Source: Actinomyces viscosus
GTDB taxonomy: Bacteria; Bacteroidota; Bacteroidia; Flavobacteriales_D; Crocinitomicaceae
Assembly (NCBI GenBank): GCA_943326975.2
Contig: CALPVI020000134.1
Location: 1-5,740 of the forward strand
DNA: 5,740 bases
Reading direction: 5' to 3'
Shown here: piece after piece, positions 1 to 5,740 of the stretch
Numbering within the stretch: the stretch's first letter is position 1
Layout of the letters: every line of letters starts with the position of its first letter
Notes under the pieces: model-generated
The model's input: the letters and a program-made list of their open reading frames with translations, nothing else
Told to the model about the DNA's origin: nothing
Database searches by the model: none
Program-made: the position numbers and the translations under genes

Positions 1-831
1 AAAAGAAAATATCAATTTACATTGGAGAGAAGCATACTATTTTGCTTACTCTCCTTTTTTACTTTTATACATTACAAGTTAAACGCTCAACAAAAAGACA
101 CTTTACAAGTAATACATAATCAAAAAGGAATTTTTTCAACTGTTTTTCACTCAATTCATTTAAGAAATGGGAAACTTTATAATAAAGATGAAATTTTAAA
201 AAACATAAAATCAACCTTAAAACCATTAGATATCATCTTAGAAAAATCACCTTTTCAAATAACTGATAAATTTATTCCTGGTCATTTTGGTCATGTTGCT
301 ATCTGGCTGGGATACAAATCTGATTTAATACAATTAGGTGTTTGGAATGATCCTAAACTTCTACCTTATCAAAAGTACTTAGAAGCAGATACCAATGGTA
401 TTAGTTTCAATATTGTGGAAGCTTTACCTTCAGGTGTGCAAATGAATTCTATTAACGAGTTTTTGAATGTTGATGATTTAGCTATCGTACGAATTGATTC
501 TAACTTGATTCCAAATAAAAAAGAATCCATTTTACTTGCGATTGAGCAATTAGGAAAAGAATACGATTTCAGATTCGACATTGAAACGAAAGATAAAATT
601 GTCTGTTCAGAATTAATCTATCACTGTTTTCCTATTATAGCATGGGAAATCGAAAAACTAATTGGAAGATACACAATTAGTCCCGACAACATTCTCCATA
701 CTTGTTTAGAAAACTGTGATTTAGAGGTCATTTCATTTTATCACAAAGGGAAAGAAATTAGTGATGAAGATAAAATTGAATTGCTTTATAAACTTACTCG
801 ACCACGAAAATTATGGATTAAAAACAAATAA
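1..831 (+). CDS. Secreted permuted papain-fold hydrolase, YiiX/C92-like (5' end cut off)
   Basis: Probably a secreted cysteine peptidase or amidase of the YiiX/YaeF (MEROPS C92-like, NlpC/P60 superfamily) type; substrate unknown. The frame is open to the left edge (K-R-K-Y-Q-F-T before the TTG at 22), so the true start is probably just upstream; TTG at 22 is only the first possible in-window start. Numbering from that TTG: residues 5-18 form a hydrophobic signal-peptide core ending near LNAQ (20-23). A GHFGHVAIWLG block carries the likely catalytic His (H91). A VEA..SGV block follows (E133 a possible third polar residue). YDFRFD and VCSEL supply the likely nucleophile Cys (C195). The His-before-Cys order is the circular permutation that marks the family. 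It converges on the leucine dehydrogenase gene, with a hairpin between them. The family call is from motifs; the reaction is inferred. Confidence 0.8.
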   Translation, partial: KRKYQFTLERSILFCLLSFFTFIHYKLNAQQKDTLQVIHNQKGIFSTVFHSIHLRNGKLYNKDEILKNIKSTLKPLDIILEKSPFQITDKFIPGHFGHVAIWLGYKSDLIQLGVWNDPKLLPYQKYLEADTNGISFNIVEALPSGVQMNSINEFLNVDDLAIVRIDSNLIPNKKESILLAIEQLGKEYDFRFDIETKDKIVCSELIYHCFPIIAWEIEKLIGRYTISPDNILHTCLENCDLEVISFYHKGKEISDEDKIELLYKLTRPRKLWIKNK

Positions 832-897
832 TTACTTCTTTACAATCTGAACTAATTTGGCTAAAAAATAAACTATTCTAAACATATTTAATGAAAT

Positions 898-930
898 AAA
901 AAATCCGAGTAAAAAAATTCACTCGGATTT
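898..930 (-). terminator. Intrinsic terminator of the leucine dehydrogenase gene
   Basis: Positions 901-910 and 921-930 are perfect 10-base reverse complements (AAATCCGAGT / ACTCGGATTT) around a 10-base loop. Read on the minus strand, the stem runs into six T (903-898) about 40 bases after the dehydrogenase stop, the standard layout of a Rho-independent terminator. On the plus strand only the T's inside the stem follow, so it may also stop the upstream convergent gene, but less efficiently. Confidence 0.75.
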
Positions 931-965
931 ACATTATAGAAACACATCATGATTTATAGCAACTT

Positions 966-2060
966 TTAATTTTTGCTTAATTTGGTTTGGTTGATTAATT
1001 CTTCTGCAATTTCTATTGCTGCCTGTATTGGTGCAATTCCTTTTATTTTTGCACGATTAAAAACTTCAAGCGTTTTATCGTATATCTTTTCAATTTTATT
1101 TAAGGTAAATGCTTTGTCAATTTCTGTTAATTCTTGATAAACATTTATTAAACCACCAGAATTGATCAAGAAATCAGGTGCAAATAAAATACCGTGATCC
1201 AATAATAATTGACTATCTCTATCTTCATCTTCTAATTGATTATTTGCTCCTCCAGCGATTATCGAATATTTAAACTGAGGAATTTTCACTTCGTTAACTG
1301 TTCCTCCCAAAGCAGTAGGTGCATAAATATCCGCATCATACGTAACAACATAATTTGGGTGAATCGATTTTATAGAAGCATCTAATGCTAAAATTGCATG
1401 CACTCTTTCTTCATTGATGTCAGAAACTATTATTTCAGCTTTTTCTTTTAACAAATATTCAACTAAAGCCGTTCCAACGTGTCCCAATCCTTGAACAACT
1501 ACTTTTTTACCTGCTAAACTTGGGCTTCCCCATAAAAAATTTGCTGAAGCTTTGATACCTTGTAATACACCAAATGCTGTAAATGGAGAAGGATCACCAG
1601 TTTTATCATTTAATCCTACTACATATTTTGTTGTTTGACTTACAAATTCCAAATCATCTGGAGATGAATTCACATCTGCAGAAGTTATGTATTTTCCATT
1701 TAAATCATTAATGAATTCACCATATTTCCTAAGTAATTCAGGTGTTTTTATTTTAGCTGGATCACCAATAATAACGGCTTTACCACCTCCTAAATTTAAA
1801 CCACTAATTGCAGCTTTGTAAGTCATTCCTCTTGACAAACGAAGTACATCTACTAATGCATCATTTTCTGATTCATAATTGAGAATTCTTGTACCTCCTA
1901 ATGCAGGACCGAGAGTAGTATCGTGAATTGCTACAATCGCCTTCAAGCCCGTATCCTTATCACTAAGATATACTACTCTTTCGTGTCCTTGTTCATTAAT
2001 CAACTCAAATGGTTGCTTTGAAGAAATTTCTTTTTGTATTGTATTAATTGTTTCTGACAT
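966..2060 (-). CDS. Leucine dehydrogenase (Glu/Leu/Phe/Val dehydrogenase family)
   Basis: Cytosolic NAD-dependent oxidative deamination of L-leucine and other branched-chain amino acids to 2-oxo acids, reversible as reductive amination. The 364 residues match the usual length of leucine/phenylalanine dehydrogenases and are well short of glutamate dehydrogenase. The N-terminal substrate domain has GPALGGTR (51-58) and MTYKAAISGLNLGGGKAVI (79-97), with K82 (substrate carboxylate) and K94 (catalytic), and the catalytic Asp D129 in YITSADV. The Rossmann domain has GLGHVG (191-196) and an acidic residue, D214, at the end of the second strand, indicating NAD rather than NADP. GGANNQL (270-276) and the PDFLINSGGLINV block (295-307) are further family signatures. 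The ATG at 2060 is preceded by an in-frame TAA 13 codons upstream (2097-2099), supporting this start; there is no clear Shine-Dalgarno. Valine or phenylalanine preference cannot be excluded. The gene lies behind a SAM-I riboswitch leader, which is unexpected for this enzyme. Confidence 0.95.
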   Translation of the reverse strand: MSETINTIQKEISSKQPFELINEQGHERVVYLSDKDTGLKAIVAIHDTTLGPALGGTRILNYESENDALVDVLRLSRGMTYKAAISGLNLGGGKAVIIGDPAKIKTPELLRKYGEFINDLNGKYITSADVNSSPDDLEFVSQTTKYVVGLNDKTGDPSPFTAFGVLQGIKASANFLWGSPSLAGKKVVVQGLGHVGTALVEYLLKEKAEIIVSDINEERVHAILALDASIKSIHPNYVVTYDADIYAPTALGGTVNEVKIPQFKYSIIAGGANNQLEDEDRDSQLLLDHGILFAPDFLINSGGLINVYQELTEIDKAFTLNKIEKIYDKTLEVFNRAKIKGIAPIQAAIEIAEELINQTKLSKN

Positions 2061-2100
2061 TTTGCTATGTATTAAAAGTTTATTAAATAATTGATTTTAA

Positions 2101-2142
2101 AGAAAGTATTTACCACCAAGTAACAACGAATAAATACTTTCT
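2101..2142 (-). promoter_or_regulatory. Perfect 12-bp hairpin in the leader, possible attenuator
   Basis: AGAAAGTATTTA (2101-2112) and TAAATACTTTCT (2131-2142) are exact reverse complements separated by 18 bases. On the minus-strand transcript the hairpin ends 40 bases before the dehydrogenase ATG, and its 3' arm runs into TTTCTTT then TTAAAA, a weak U-rich tract. The 5' arm can instead pair through GAAAG with CTTTC at 2151-2155 just upstream, and the loop carries TGGTG that can pair with CACCA near 2157-2161, so competing folds exist. A role as the expression platform of the upstream riboswitch, or as a separate attenuator, is inferred. The stem has only two G/C pairs, so it would be a weak terminator. 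Confidence 0.45.
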
Positions 2143-2176
2143 AAGACTGCGAAAGCTGGTGTTTCAACACCTTCAT
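2141..2176 (-). CDS. Possible leader peptide of 11 residues
   Basis: An ATG at 2176 opens a frame reading MKVLKHQLSQS and stopping at TAG (2141-2143), exactly where the 5' arm of the 12-bp hairpin begins. A ribosome terminating here would cover the hairpin arm, which is the geometry expected of a translated attenuator. A seven-codon frame (MEKRVRN, ATG at 2202) ends two bases before this ATG. No ribosome-binding site is obvious and peptides this short arise easily by chance, so this is a weak call made on position only. Confidence 0.15.
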   Translation of the reverse strand: MKVLKHQLSQS

Positions 2177-2219
2177 TTCTAATTTCTTACTCTTTTTTCC
2201 ATAGGCTTACATTTTTTAA

Positions 2220-2345
2220 ATTTATCTTCATCGTCTTCCTGACGAATTAGGAATTGGCACCGGTTTTCCAATTCGTCTTCCGACGAACTTATAGTTGGTT
2301 GCCAGAGGGTCTCAGAGCCTAATCTCTCACCTCTTCTTTATAAAT
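2220..2345 (-). promoter_or_regulatory. SAM-I (S-box) riboswitch
   Basis: The minus strand carries the S-box core in order. The P1 5' strand is AUUUAU (2345-2340). AGAGGTGAGAGATTAGG leads into P2, closed by AGAG (2327-2324) with CTCT (2307-2304); its kink-turn-like TGAGACC precedes the invariant GGCAACC (2303-2297). P3 is CCAA (2298-2295) with TTGG (2271-2268), plus TTCGTC/GACGAA around a GGAA loop. The J3/4 signature is GGTGCCAATTCC (2261-2250). P4 is TCGTC/GACGA (2245-2231), and the closing GAAGATAAAT (2229-2220) re-pairs with the P1 5' strand. These are the hallmarks of the S-adenosylmethionine aptamer that lowers expression of methionine and sulfur genes when SAM is abundant. It points at the leucine dehydrogenase 160 bases downstream. 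The mode of control is not evident: no terminator abuts P1, and the only hairpin lies about 80 bases further on. Confidence 0.92.
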
Positions 2346-2378
2346 CAATTTTAGCAATGCTATCATTGAAATGCGAGA

Positions 2379-2410
2379 CAAATCTATAACCTAAATTTTA
2401 ACTTTCCAAA
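2379..2410 (-). promoter_or_regulatory. Bacteroidota-type promoter for the riboswitch-dehydrogenase transcript
   Basis: On the minus strand TTTG (2410-2407) is followed after 20 bases by TAGATTTG (2386-2379), matching the phylum's -33 TTTG / -7 TAnnTTTG consensus exactly with normal spacing. Transcription would begin near 2372-2374, about 30 bases ahead of the riboswitch P1 helix, giving a leader of roughly 310 bases before the dehydrogenase. No comparable promoter is visible between the riboswitch and the gene, which argues that both are on one transcript. Confidence 0.7.
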
Positions 2411-2660
2411 TATTTATTCTATTATTTCTATAGATTTTATATATTAATAATTTATTATACTGTATATCAAGAATTTAAATACAATAATTATTTTCAAAAA
2501 AATATCCTCAGAATTAATTTTATTAGCTGAAAAGGTAAAATTTTAATGTTATATAAACTGACATTACAGCGTTAATAAGTTTAAAAAAGTACCGAAAAAA
2601 GCAGAATATTATAAAGTAACTTTACAAGTTAGCATTCACTAAAACGGAGTAAAAATTCAC
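2411..2660. other. AT-rich intergenic stretch upstream of the AsmA gene
   Basis: No coding frame, RNA gene or strong repeat is visible. The part from about 2411 to 2520 is extremely AT-rich and may act as bent or UP-element-like DNA for the divergent promoters. For the plus-strand AsmA gene the best -7 candidates are TAACTTTA (2617-2624) and TAAGTTTA (2576-2583), each one base off TAnnTTTG, but neither has a TTTG at the right distance, so no promoter is called. GGAG (2646-2649) lies 11 bases ahead of the AsmA ATG and could be a weak ribosome-binding site. Confidence 0.4.
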
Positions 2661-5354
2661 ATGGAAGCAGAGAAAGTTAAAAGCAAATTTCCAAGAAGAT
2701 TACTAAAATTTGGAGCTTGGTTTTTCGGAAGCATACTTACAATAATGCTTTTGATATCAGGAGGAATCTATTTCTATAAGGACGAAATTTGTGGAATTGT
2801 AATTGAGGAAGTAAACCAACACCTTAAAGCAAAAGTGAGCGTTGAAAAGGTAGATTTGGCTTTTTGGGGTTCGTTTCCAAATTTATCGGTTGACTTTAAC
2901 AATGTCTTTATTCAAGATTCGTATGAAAATTCTACTCCTAAAGATACATTATTACATTCAGAAAGAATCCGATTGAAATTTAACCCAATGGATATATGGG
3001 AAGAAAAATACGATGTAAAGCAAATTGAAGTAGCACCGGGAACGGTTCAATTAAAAATCAATAAAAAAGGAGAAGTTAATTACGACATTCTTAAACCAAC
3101 AAAAGATACAACTGCTTCAAAATTCAAGTTGCAATTAAAAGAAGTAATATTATCTGAAATTCGGTTTTCATACGATAATCAATCAACTGGACAAGCCTAT
3201 TCTTCTAATATAAACGAATTAGAATTAGCTGGTGCTTTCAGTGAAAAACAATTTGTTTTAGAAAGTAAAACACAAATGCTTATCAAGCATATCAAAAGTG
3301 GAAACATACCTTTGATTTCAAATAAACTTTCGCATTTTAACATTGCTATTACTGTCAATCAAGAATTAGGAACAATTGAAATTCCTACTTGTACAATTTA
3401 TATTGCTAATCTCCCTTTTGAATTTGGTGGAAAAATCACACCTACAGACTTAAATTTCAAATTAAAGGCGAATCAACTTGAATTAAAAGATTTTGCTAAT
3501 AATTTCCAACACAGTTCAATAGACAATATTGATAAATTTGGCGGTTCGGGAACAGTAGATTTTGATGTCTCTTTAAATGGAAAAATAGATACTGAAGAAC
3601 CTTTAAACGTTGAATGTAATTTTGGAATTCAAGAAGGTTCGCTTATTGATCCAATCAAAAAATTGAAAATCAATAATATTAAATTAAAAGGAAAGTACTC
3701 GAATATAGGAGGGAAAGATAAAGAGTTTTTAAAACTTTCAAACATTTCATTCTCAACTCCAGGTGGACCTTTCAAAGGAAATGTATTATTAACTCATTTT
3801 GACGCCCCAATTATAGAAGGAAATGCAAATGGAAATATCAATTTAAAAGTAGCAAATTCATTGTTTACTTTTCCAGGTGTTCAAGAAATTGGTGGAAATA
3901 TTCAATTAAATAGTGAATTTATAGTTCAAGCATTGACACAAAATGATAACTCATTAAAATATGATTTACAAACTTGTGAAGGGGATATCGATCTTCAAAA
4001 TGTGCAATTACACCTTGTGGACGATAAAAGAAATTTTAGAGATGTAAATGGAAGTATCTATTTAAGAGATGACGAAGCTGGGATTGATCATGTATCCTTA
4101 AAAGTTGGTTCTTCAGACTTAAAAATCGATGGCGTATTTAATGATATTGTTGGATTTTTAAGAAAAGAATCTAAAATAAAAGCAAATATCGATGTACAAA
4201 GTAACTTTTTAAATGTCCAAGATTTAAGTACAGAAACAAAACAAGAACAAATTTCTAACGGACGAAATTGGATATTGCCTAATAATGTTGATGGTTCGGT
4301 TTCTGTAAATATCGGCGATTTAAAATATGAAAATCATAATTTCAAAGAATTGGTTGGTAAACTAAAAATTGGAGAAAGAATCATCAATTTCCCAGATATT
4401 ACATTGAAAAATGCGGGAGCACTAATAAAAGGTTCAGTTACAATTGAAGAACGTGATCCTGAGGTTTTCACAATCTCAACAAAAGCAATTTCTGACAATG
4501 TAGAATTTAAACCATTATTTAGAGAATGGAACAATTTCGAACAAGATGTGATTACTGAAAACAACATTTTCGGTAAAGTACATGTAACCATGGATTTTGA
4601 AGCACCTTTCGATTTACGAACAGGAATAATTAAAAATGCAATCAAATCAAAAGTACAACTGCGCATTACTGAGGGAAGATTGAAAAATGTAATGGCATTT
4701 AAATCGCTTACAGAAAGTTTGAAATCTACATCTGCAACAAAGTTGGTATTAAACAAAAACAACATCAATGAATTCGAGAAAAAACTTTTAGACCTTAAAT
4801 TCGGCACACTTGAAAACACCTTTATTATTCGAAATGGGAAATTGGAAATTCCTTCGATGGTTATAGAATCAAATGCCTTAGATGTAAAATTAGAAGGTAC
4901 TCACGACTTTGATAATAACATTGATTATCGCTTTGCATTTCGTTTTAGAGACTTAAAACAACCAAGTAAATCGGAAGCAGAATTTGGAGAAATCGTAGAT
5001 GATGGAACTGGAGTGAAATTGTATGTTCGAATGACAGGAAACATGGATAATCCAACAATTGTTTGGGACGAAAACGCTAAAAAACAACAAGCTAAAGAAA
5101 ATCGAGAAGCAGCCAAAGAAGATGCAAAGTCAATTTTAAAAACAGAATTTGGCTTGTTTAAAAATGATTCTTCCGTAAAAACATACAAACAAAGCACAAA
5201 ACCAAAAGAAGAACTGAAAGTAGAATTTGGACCTGAGAAACCCAACACAGAAGAACAAAAACAGAAAGAACCTAAAAAAGATACTAAGATTACAAATACG
5301 CTTAAAAAATGGAAACAAGAAGCGGAAAATACAAAGAAAGAAGAGTTTGAGTAA
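2661..5354 (+). CDS. AsmA-family envelope protein
   Basis: A large AsmA-like protein, predicted to be anchored in the inner membrane and to extend through the periplasm. AsmA/TamB/YhdP relatives form long beta-rich grooves linked to phospholipid transport and outer-membrane homeostasis; that role is inferred here. Basic residues (K7-K16) precede one membrane helix at about 17-38. The AsmA N-terminal region follows (IVIEEVNQHLKAKVSVEKVDL..FWGSFPNLSVDFNNV, about 47-82), then long repetitive beta-rich sequence. The AsmA C-terminal domain spans about 660-803, including ITEGRLKN (669-676), and ends in YVRMTGNMDNPTIVWD. Residues 804-897 are a charged Lys/Glu/Gln-rich tail, probably disordered or coiled. 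An in-frame TAA at 2640-2642 confirms the ATG at 2661. At 897 residues it is longer than E. coli AsmA (about 617) but normal for Bacteroidota homologues. It stands alone, divergent from the dehydrogenase and convergent with the arsenite permease. Confidence 0.88.
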   Translation: MEAEKVKSKFPRRLLKFGAWFFGSILTIMLLISGGIYFYKDEICGIVIEEVNQHLKAKVSVEKVDLAFWGSFPNLSVDFNNVFIQDSYENSTPKDTLLHSERIRLKFNPMDIWEEKYDVKQIEVAPGTVQLKINKKGEVNYDILKPTKDTTASKFKLQLKEVILSEIRFSYDNQSTGQAYSSNINELELAGAFSEKQFVLESKTQMLIKHIKSGNIPLISNKLSHFNIAITVNQELGTIEIPTCTIYIANLPFEFGGKITPTDLNFKLKANQLELKDFANNFQHSSIDNIDKFGGSGTVDFDVSLNGKIDTEEPLNVECNFGIQEGSLIDPIKKLKINNIKLKGKYSNIGGKDKEFLKLSNISFSTPGGPFKGNVLLTHFDAPIIEGNANGNINLKVANSLFTFPGVQEIGGNIQLNSEFIVQALTQNDNSLKYDLQTCEGDIDLQNVQLHLVDDKRNFRDVNGSIYLRDDEAGIDHVSLKVGSSDLKIDGVFNDIVGFLRKESKIKANIDVQSNFLNVQDLSTETKQEQISNGRNWILPNNVDGSVSVNIGDLKYENHNFKELVGKLKIGERIINFPDITLKNAGALIKGSVTIEERDPEVFTISTKAISDNVEFKPLFREWNNFEQDVITENNIFGKVHVTMDFEAPFDLRTGIIKNAIKSKVQLRITEGRLKNVMAFKSLTESLKSTSATKLVLNKNNINEFEKKLLDLKFGTLENTFIIRNGKLEIPSMVIESNALDVKLEGTHDFDNNIDYRFAFRFRDLKQPSKSEAEFGEIVDDGTGVKLYVRMTGNMDNPTIVWDENAKKQQAKENREAAKEDAKSILKTEFGLFKNDSSVKTYKQSTKPKEELKVEFGPEKPNTEEQKQKEPKKDTKITNTLKKWKQEAENTKKEEFE

Positions 5355-5424
5355 CAAATAGTTAAAAAAATTATATCTCCTTATGATTCCTTTTAAATTG
5401 TATTTATCTTAAACCGATTAGTTC

Positions 5425-5455
5425 AAAAAAATAGGGTATCCTATTAGGATACCCT
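5425..5455 (-). terminator. Intrinsic terminator of the arsenite permease gene
   Basis: AGGGTATCCT (5433-5442) and AGGATACCCT (5446-5455) form a perfect 10-bp stem with a 3-base loop. On the minus strand it lies about 30 bases after the permease stop and is followed by a run of seven T (5431-5425), a textbook Rho-independent terminator. On the plus strand the stem follows the AsmA gene by 78 bases but leads only into CATCAATTCTTTC, so it would work less well in that direction. No other AsmA terminator is seen. Confidence 0.85.
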
Positions 5456-5485
5456 CATCAATTCTTTCAATATACTGAAAATGAA

Positions 5486-5740
5486 TTATTTAGCAACTTC
5501 TTTTCTAAAATATTTCTTTCTGAACCAAAACGCTAATTTAACCAATGCTATTAATGCTGGAACTTCCACTAAAGGTCCAATGACTCCAGCAAATGCTTCT
5601 CCGCTATTGATTCCAAATACGCCAATCGCAACTGCAATTGCTAATTCGAAATTATTTCCAGTTGCTGTAAATGCTAAAGCAGTTGTAGTTGAATAATCTG
5701 CTCCCAAACGTTTTGCGAATAAGAATGTAACAACAAACAT
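5486..5740 (-). CDS. arsB: ACR3-family arsenite efflux permease, C-terminal fragment
   Basis: The last 84 residues of an ACR3-type arsenite/H+ antiporter, an inner-membrane protein of about 350 residues with ten helices that expels As(III). The N-terminal three quarters lie beyond the right edge; the ATG at 5740 is an internal methionine. The fragment has TALAFTATGNNFELAIAVAIGVFGI (19-44), the ninth helix with the GNNFELAIAV block whose glutamate (E32) is probably the family's functional acidic residue. IGPLVEVPALIALVKLAFWFRKKYF (54-78) forms the last helix, ending in a basic cytoplasmic tail. The gene ends the transcript, with a strong terminator directly after it. In Bacteroidota such genes usually close an ars operon with arsR and an arsenate reductase; those partners would lie outside the window, so this is inference. 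The unrelated ArsB (12-helix) family is excluded by the motif. Confidence 0.9.
   Translation of the reverse strand: MFVVTFLFAKRLGADYSTTTALAFTATGNNFELAIAVAIGVFGINSGEAFAGVIGPLVEVPALIALVKLAFWFRKKYFRKEVAK

Noticed and set aside
22..24. TTG as the true start of the C92-like gene
   Set aside because: The frame stays open to base 1 with a basic K-R-K stretch that suits the start of a signal peptide, and TTG starts are uncommon here; the gene is better treated as truncated by the window edge.
2231..2287. Short repeats resembling a CRISPR-like or mobile inverted repeat
   Set aside because: The repeated TCGTC/GACGA units are fully explained as the P3 and P4 helix tips of the SAM riboswitch.
2576..2624. 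Promoter for the AsmA gene
   Set aside because: TAAGTTTA and TAACTTTA each miss the last base of TAnnTTTG and neither has a TTTG 19-21 bases upstream; in such AT-rich DNA these matches are expected by chance.
4334..4819. Minus-strand open frame of 161 codons inside the AsmA gene
   Set aside because: It lies entirely opposite a well-supported coding frame, has no recognisable motif and no promoter or terminator of its own.
5481..5696. Plus-strand open frame of 71 codons opposite the arsenite permease
   Set aside because: The minus-strand product is a clear ACR3 C-terminus; the plus-strand product is a low-complexity Ala/Asn-rich shadow of its membrane helices.
1..5740. Insertion sequence, phage, CRISPR, tRNA or defence system
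   Set aside because: No transposase, integrase, direct-repeat array, tRNA-like cloverleaf or known defence protein is seen; gene content is ordinary chromosomal housekeeping and resistance.

Overview
The window looks like chromosomal DNA from a Flavobacteriia-type member of the Bacteroidota. The sequence is very AT-rich and start codons mostly lack a strong Shine-Dalgarno. A good TTTG-N20-TAnnTTTG promoter, the form typical of this phylum, lies in the large intergenic region. The proteins (secreted C92-type peptidase, leucine dehydrogenase, long AsmA-like protein, ACR3 arsenite permease) fit the same assignment.

Layout. (1) 1-831 (+): a secreted permuted papain-fold (YiiX/C92-like) protein whose start is cut off by the left edge. 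(2) 898-930: a hairpin terminator between convergent genes. (3) 966-2060 (-): a full-length leucine dehydrogenase-type amino acid dehydrogenase. (4) 2061-2660: a 600-base intergenic region. Read on the minus strand it holds a promoter (2379-2410), then a SAM-I (S-box) riboswitch (2220-2345), then about 160 bases of leader with a perfect 12-bp inverted repeat and tiny open frames, leading into the dehydrogenase. (5) 2661-5354 (+): an 897-residue AsmA-family envelope protein with one N-terminal membrane anchor and a charged Lys/Glu-rich tail. (6) 5425-5455: an intrinsic terminator. (7) 5486-5740 (-): the C-terminal end of an ACR3 arsenite efflux permease that runs off the right edge.

The genes do not form one pathway. 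The AsmA protein and the C92 protein are envelope or secreted proteins, and the permease is probably the last gene of an arsenic-resistance operon lying outside the window. The most interesting point is the dehydrogenase leader. An S-box riboswitch, normally linked to methionine and sulfur metabolism genes, sits between the only convincing promoter and a leucine dehydrogenase. Either SAM controls this branched-chain enzyme, or the leader is left over from a lost methionine gene. The spacer between riboswitch and gene has its own mutually exclusive foldings that are not explained by the aptamer.
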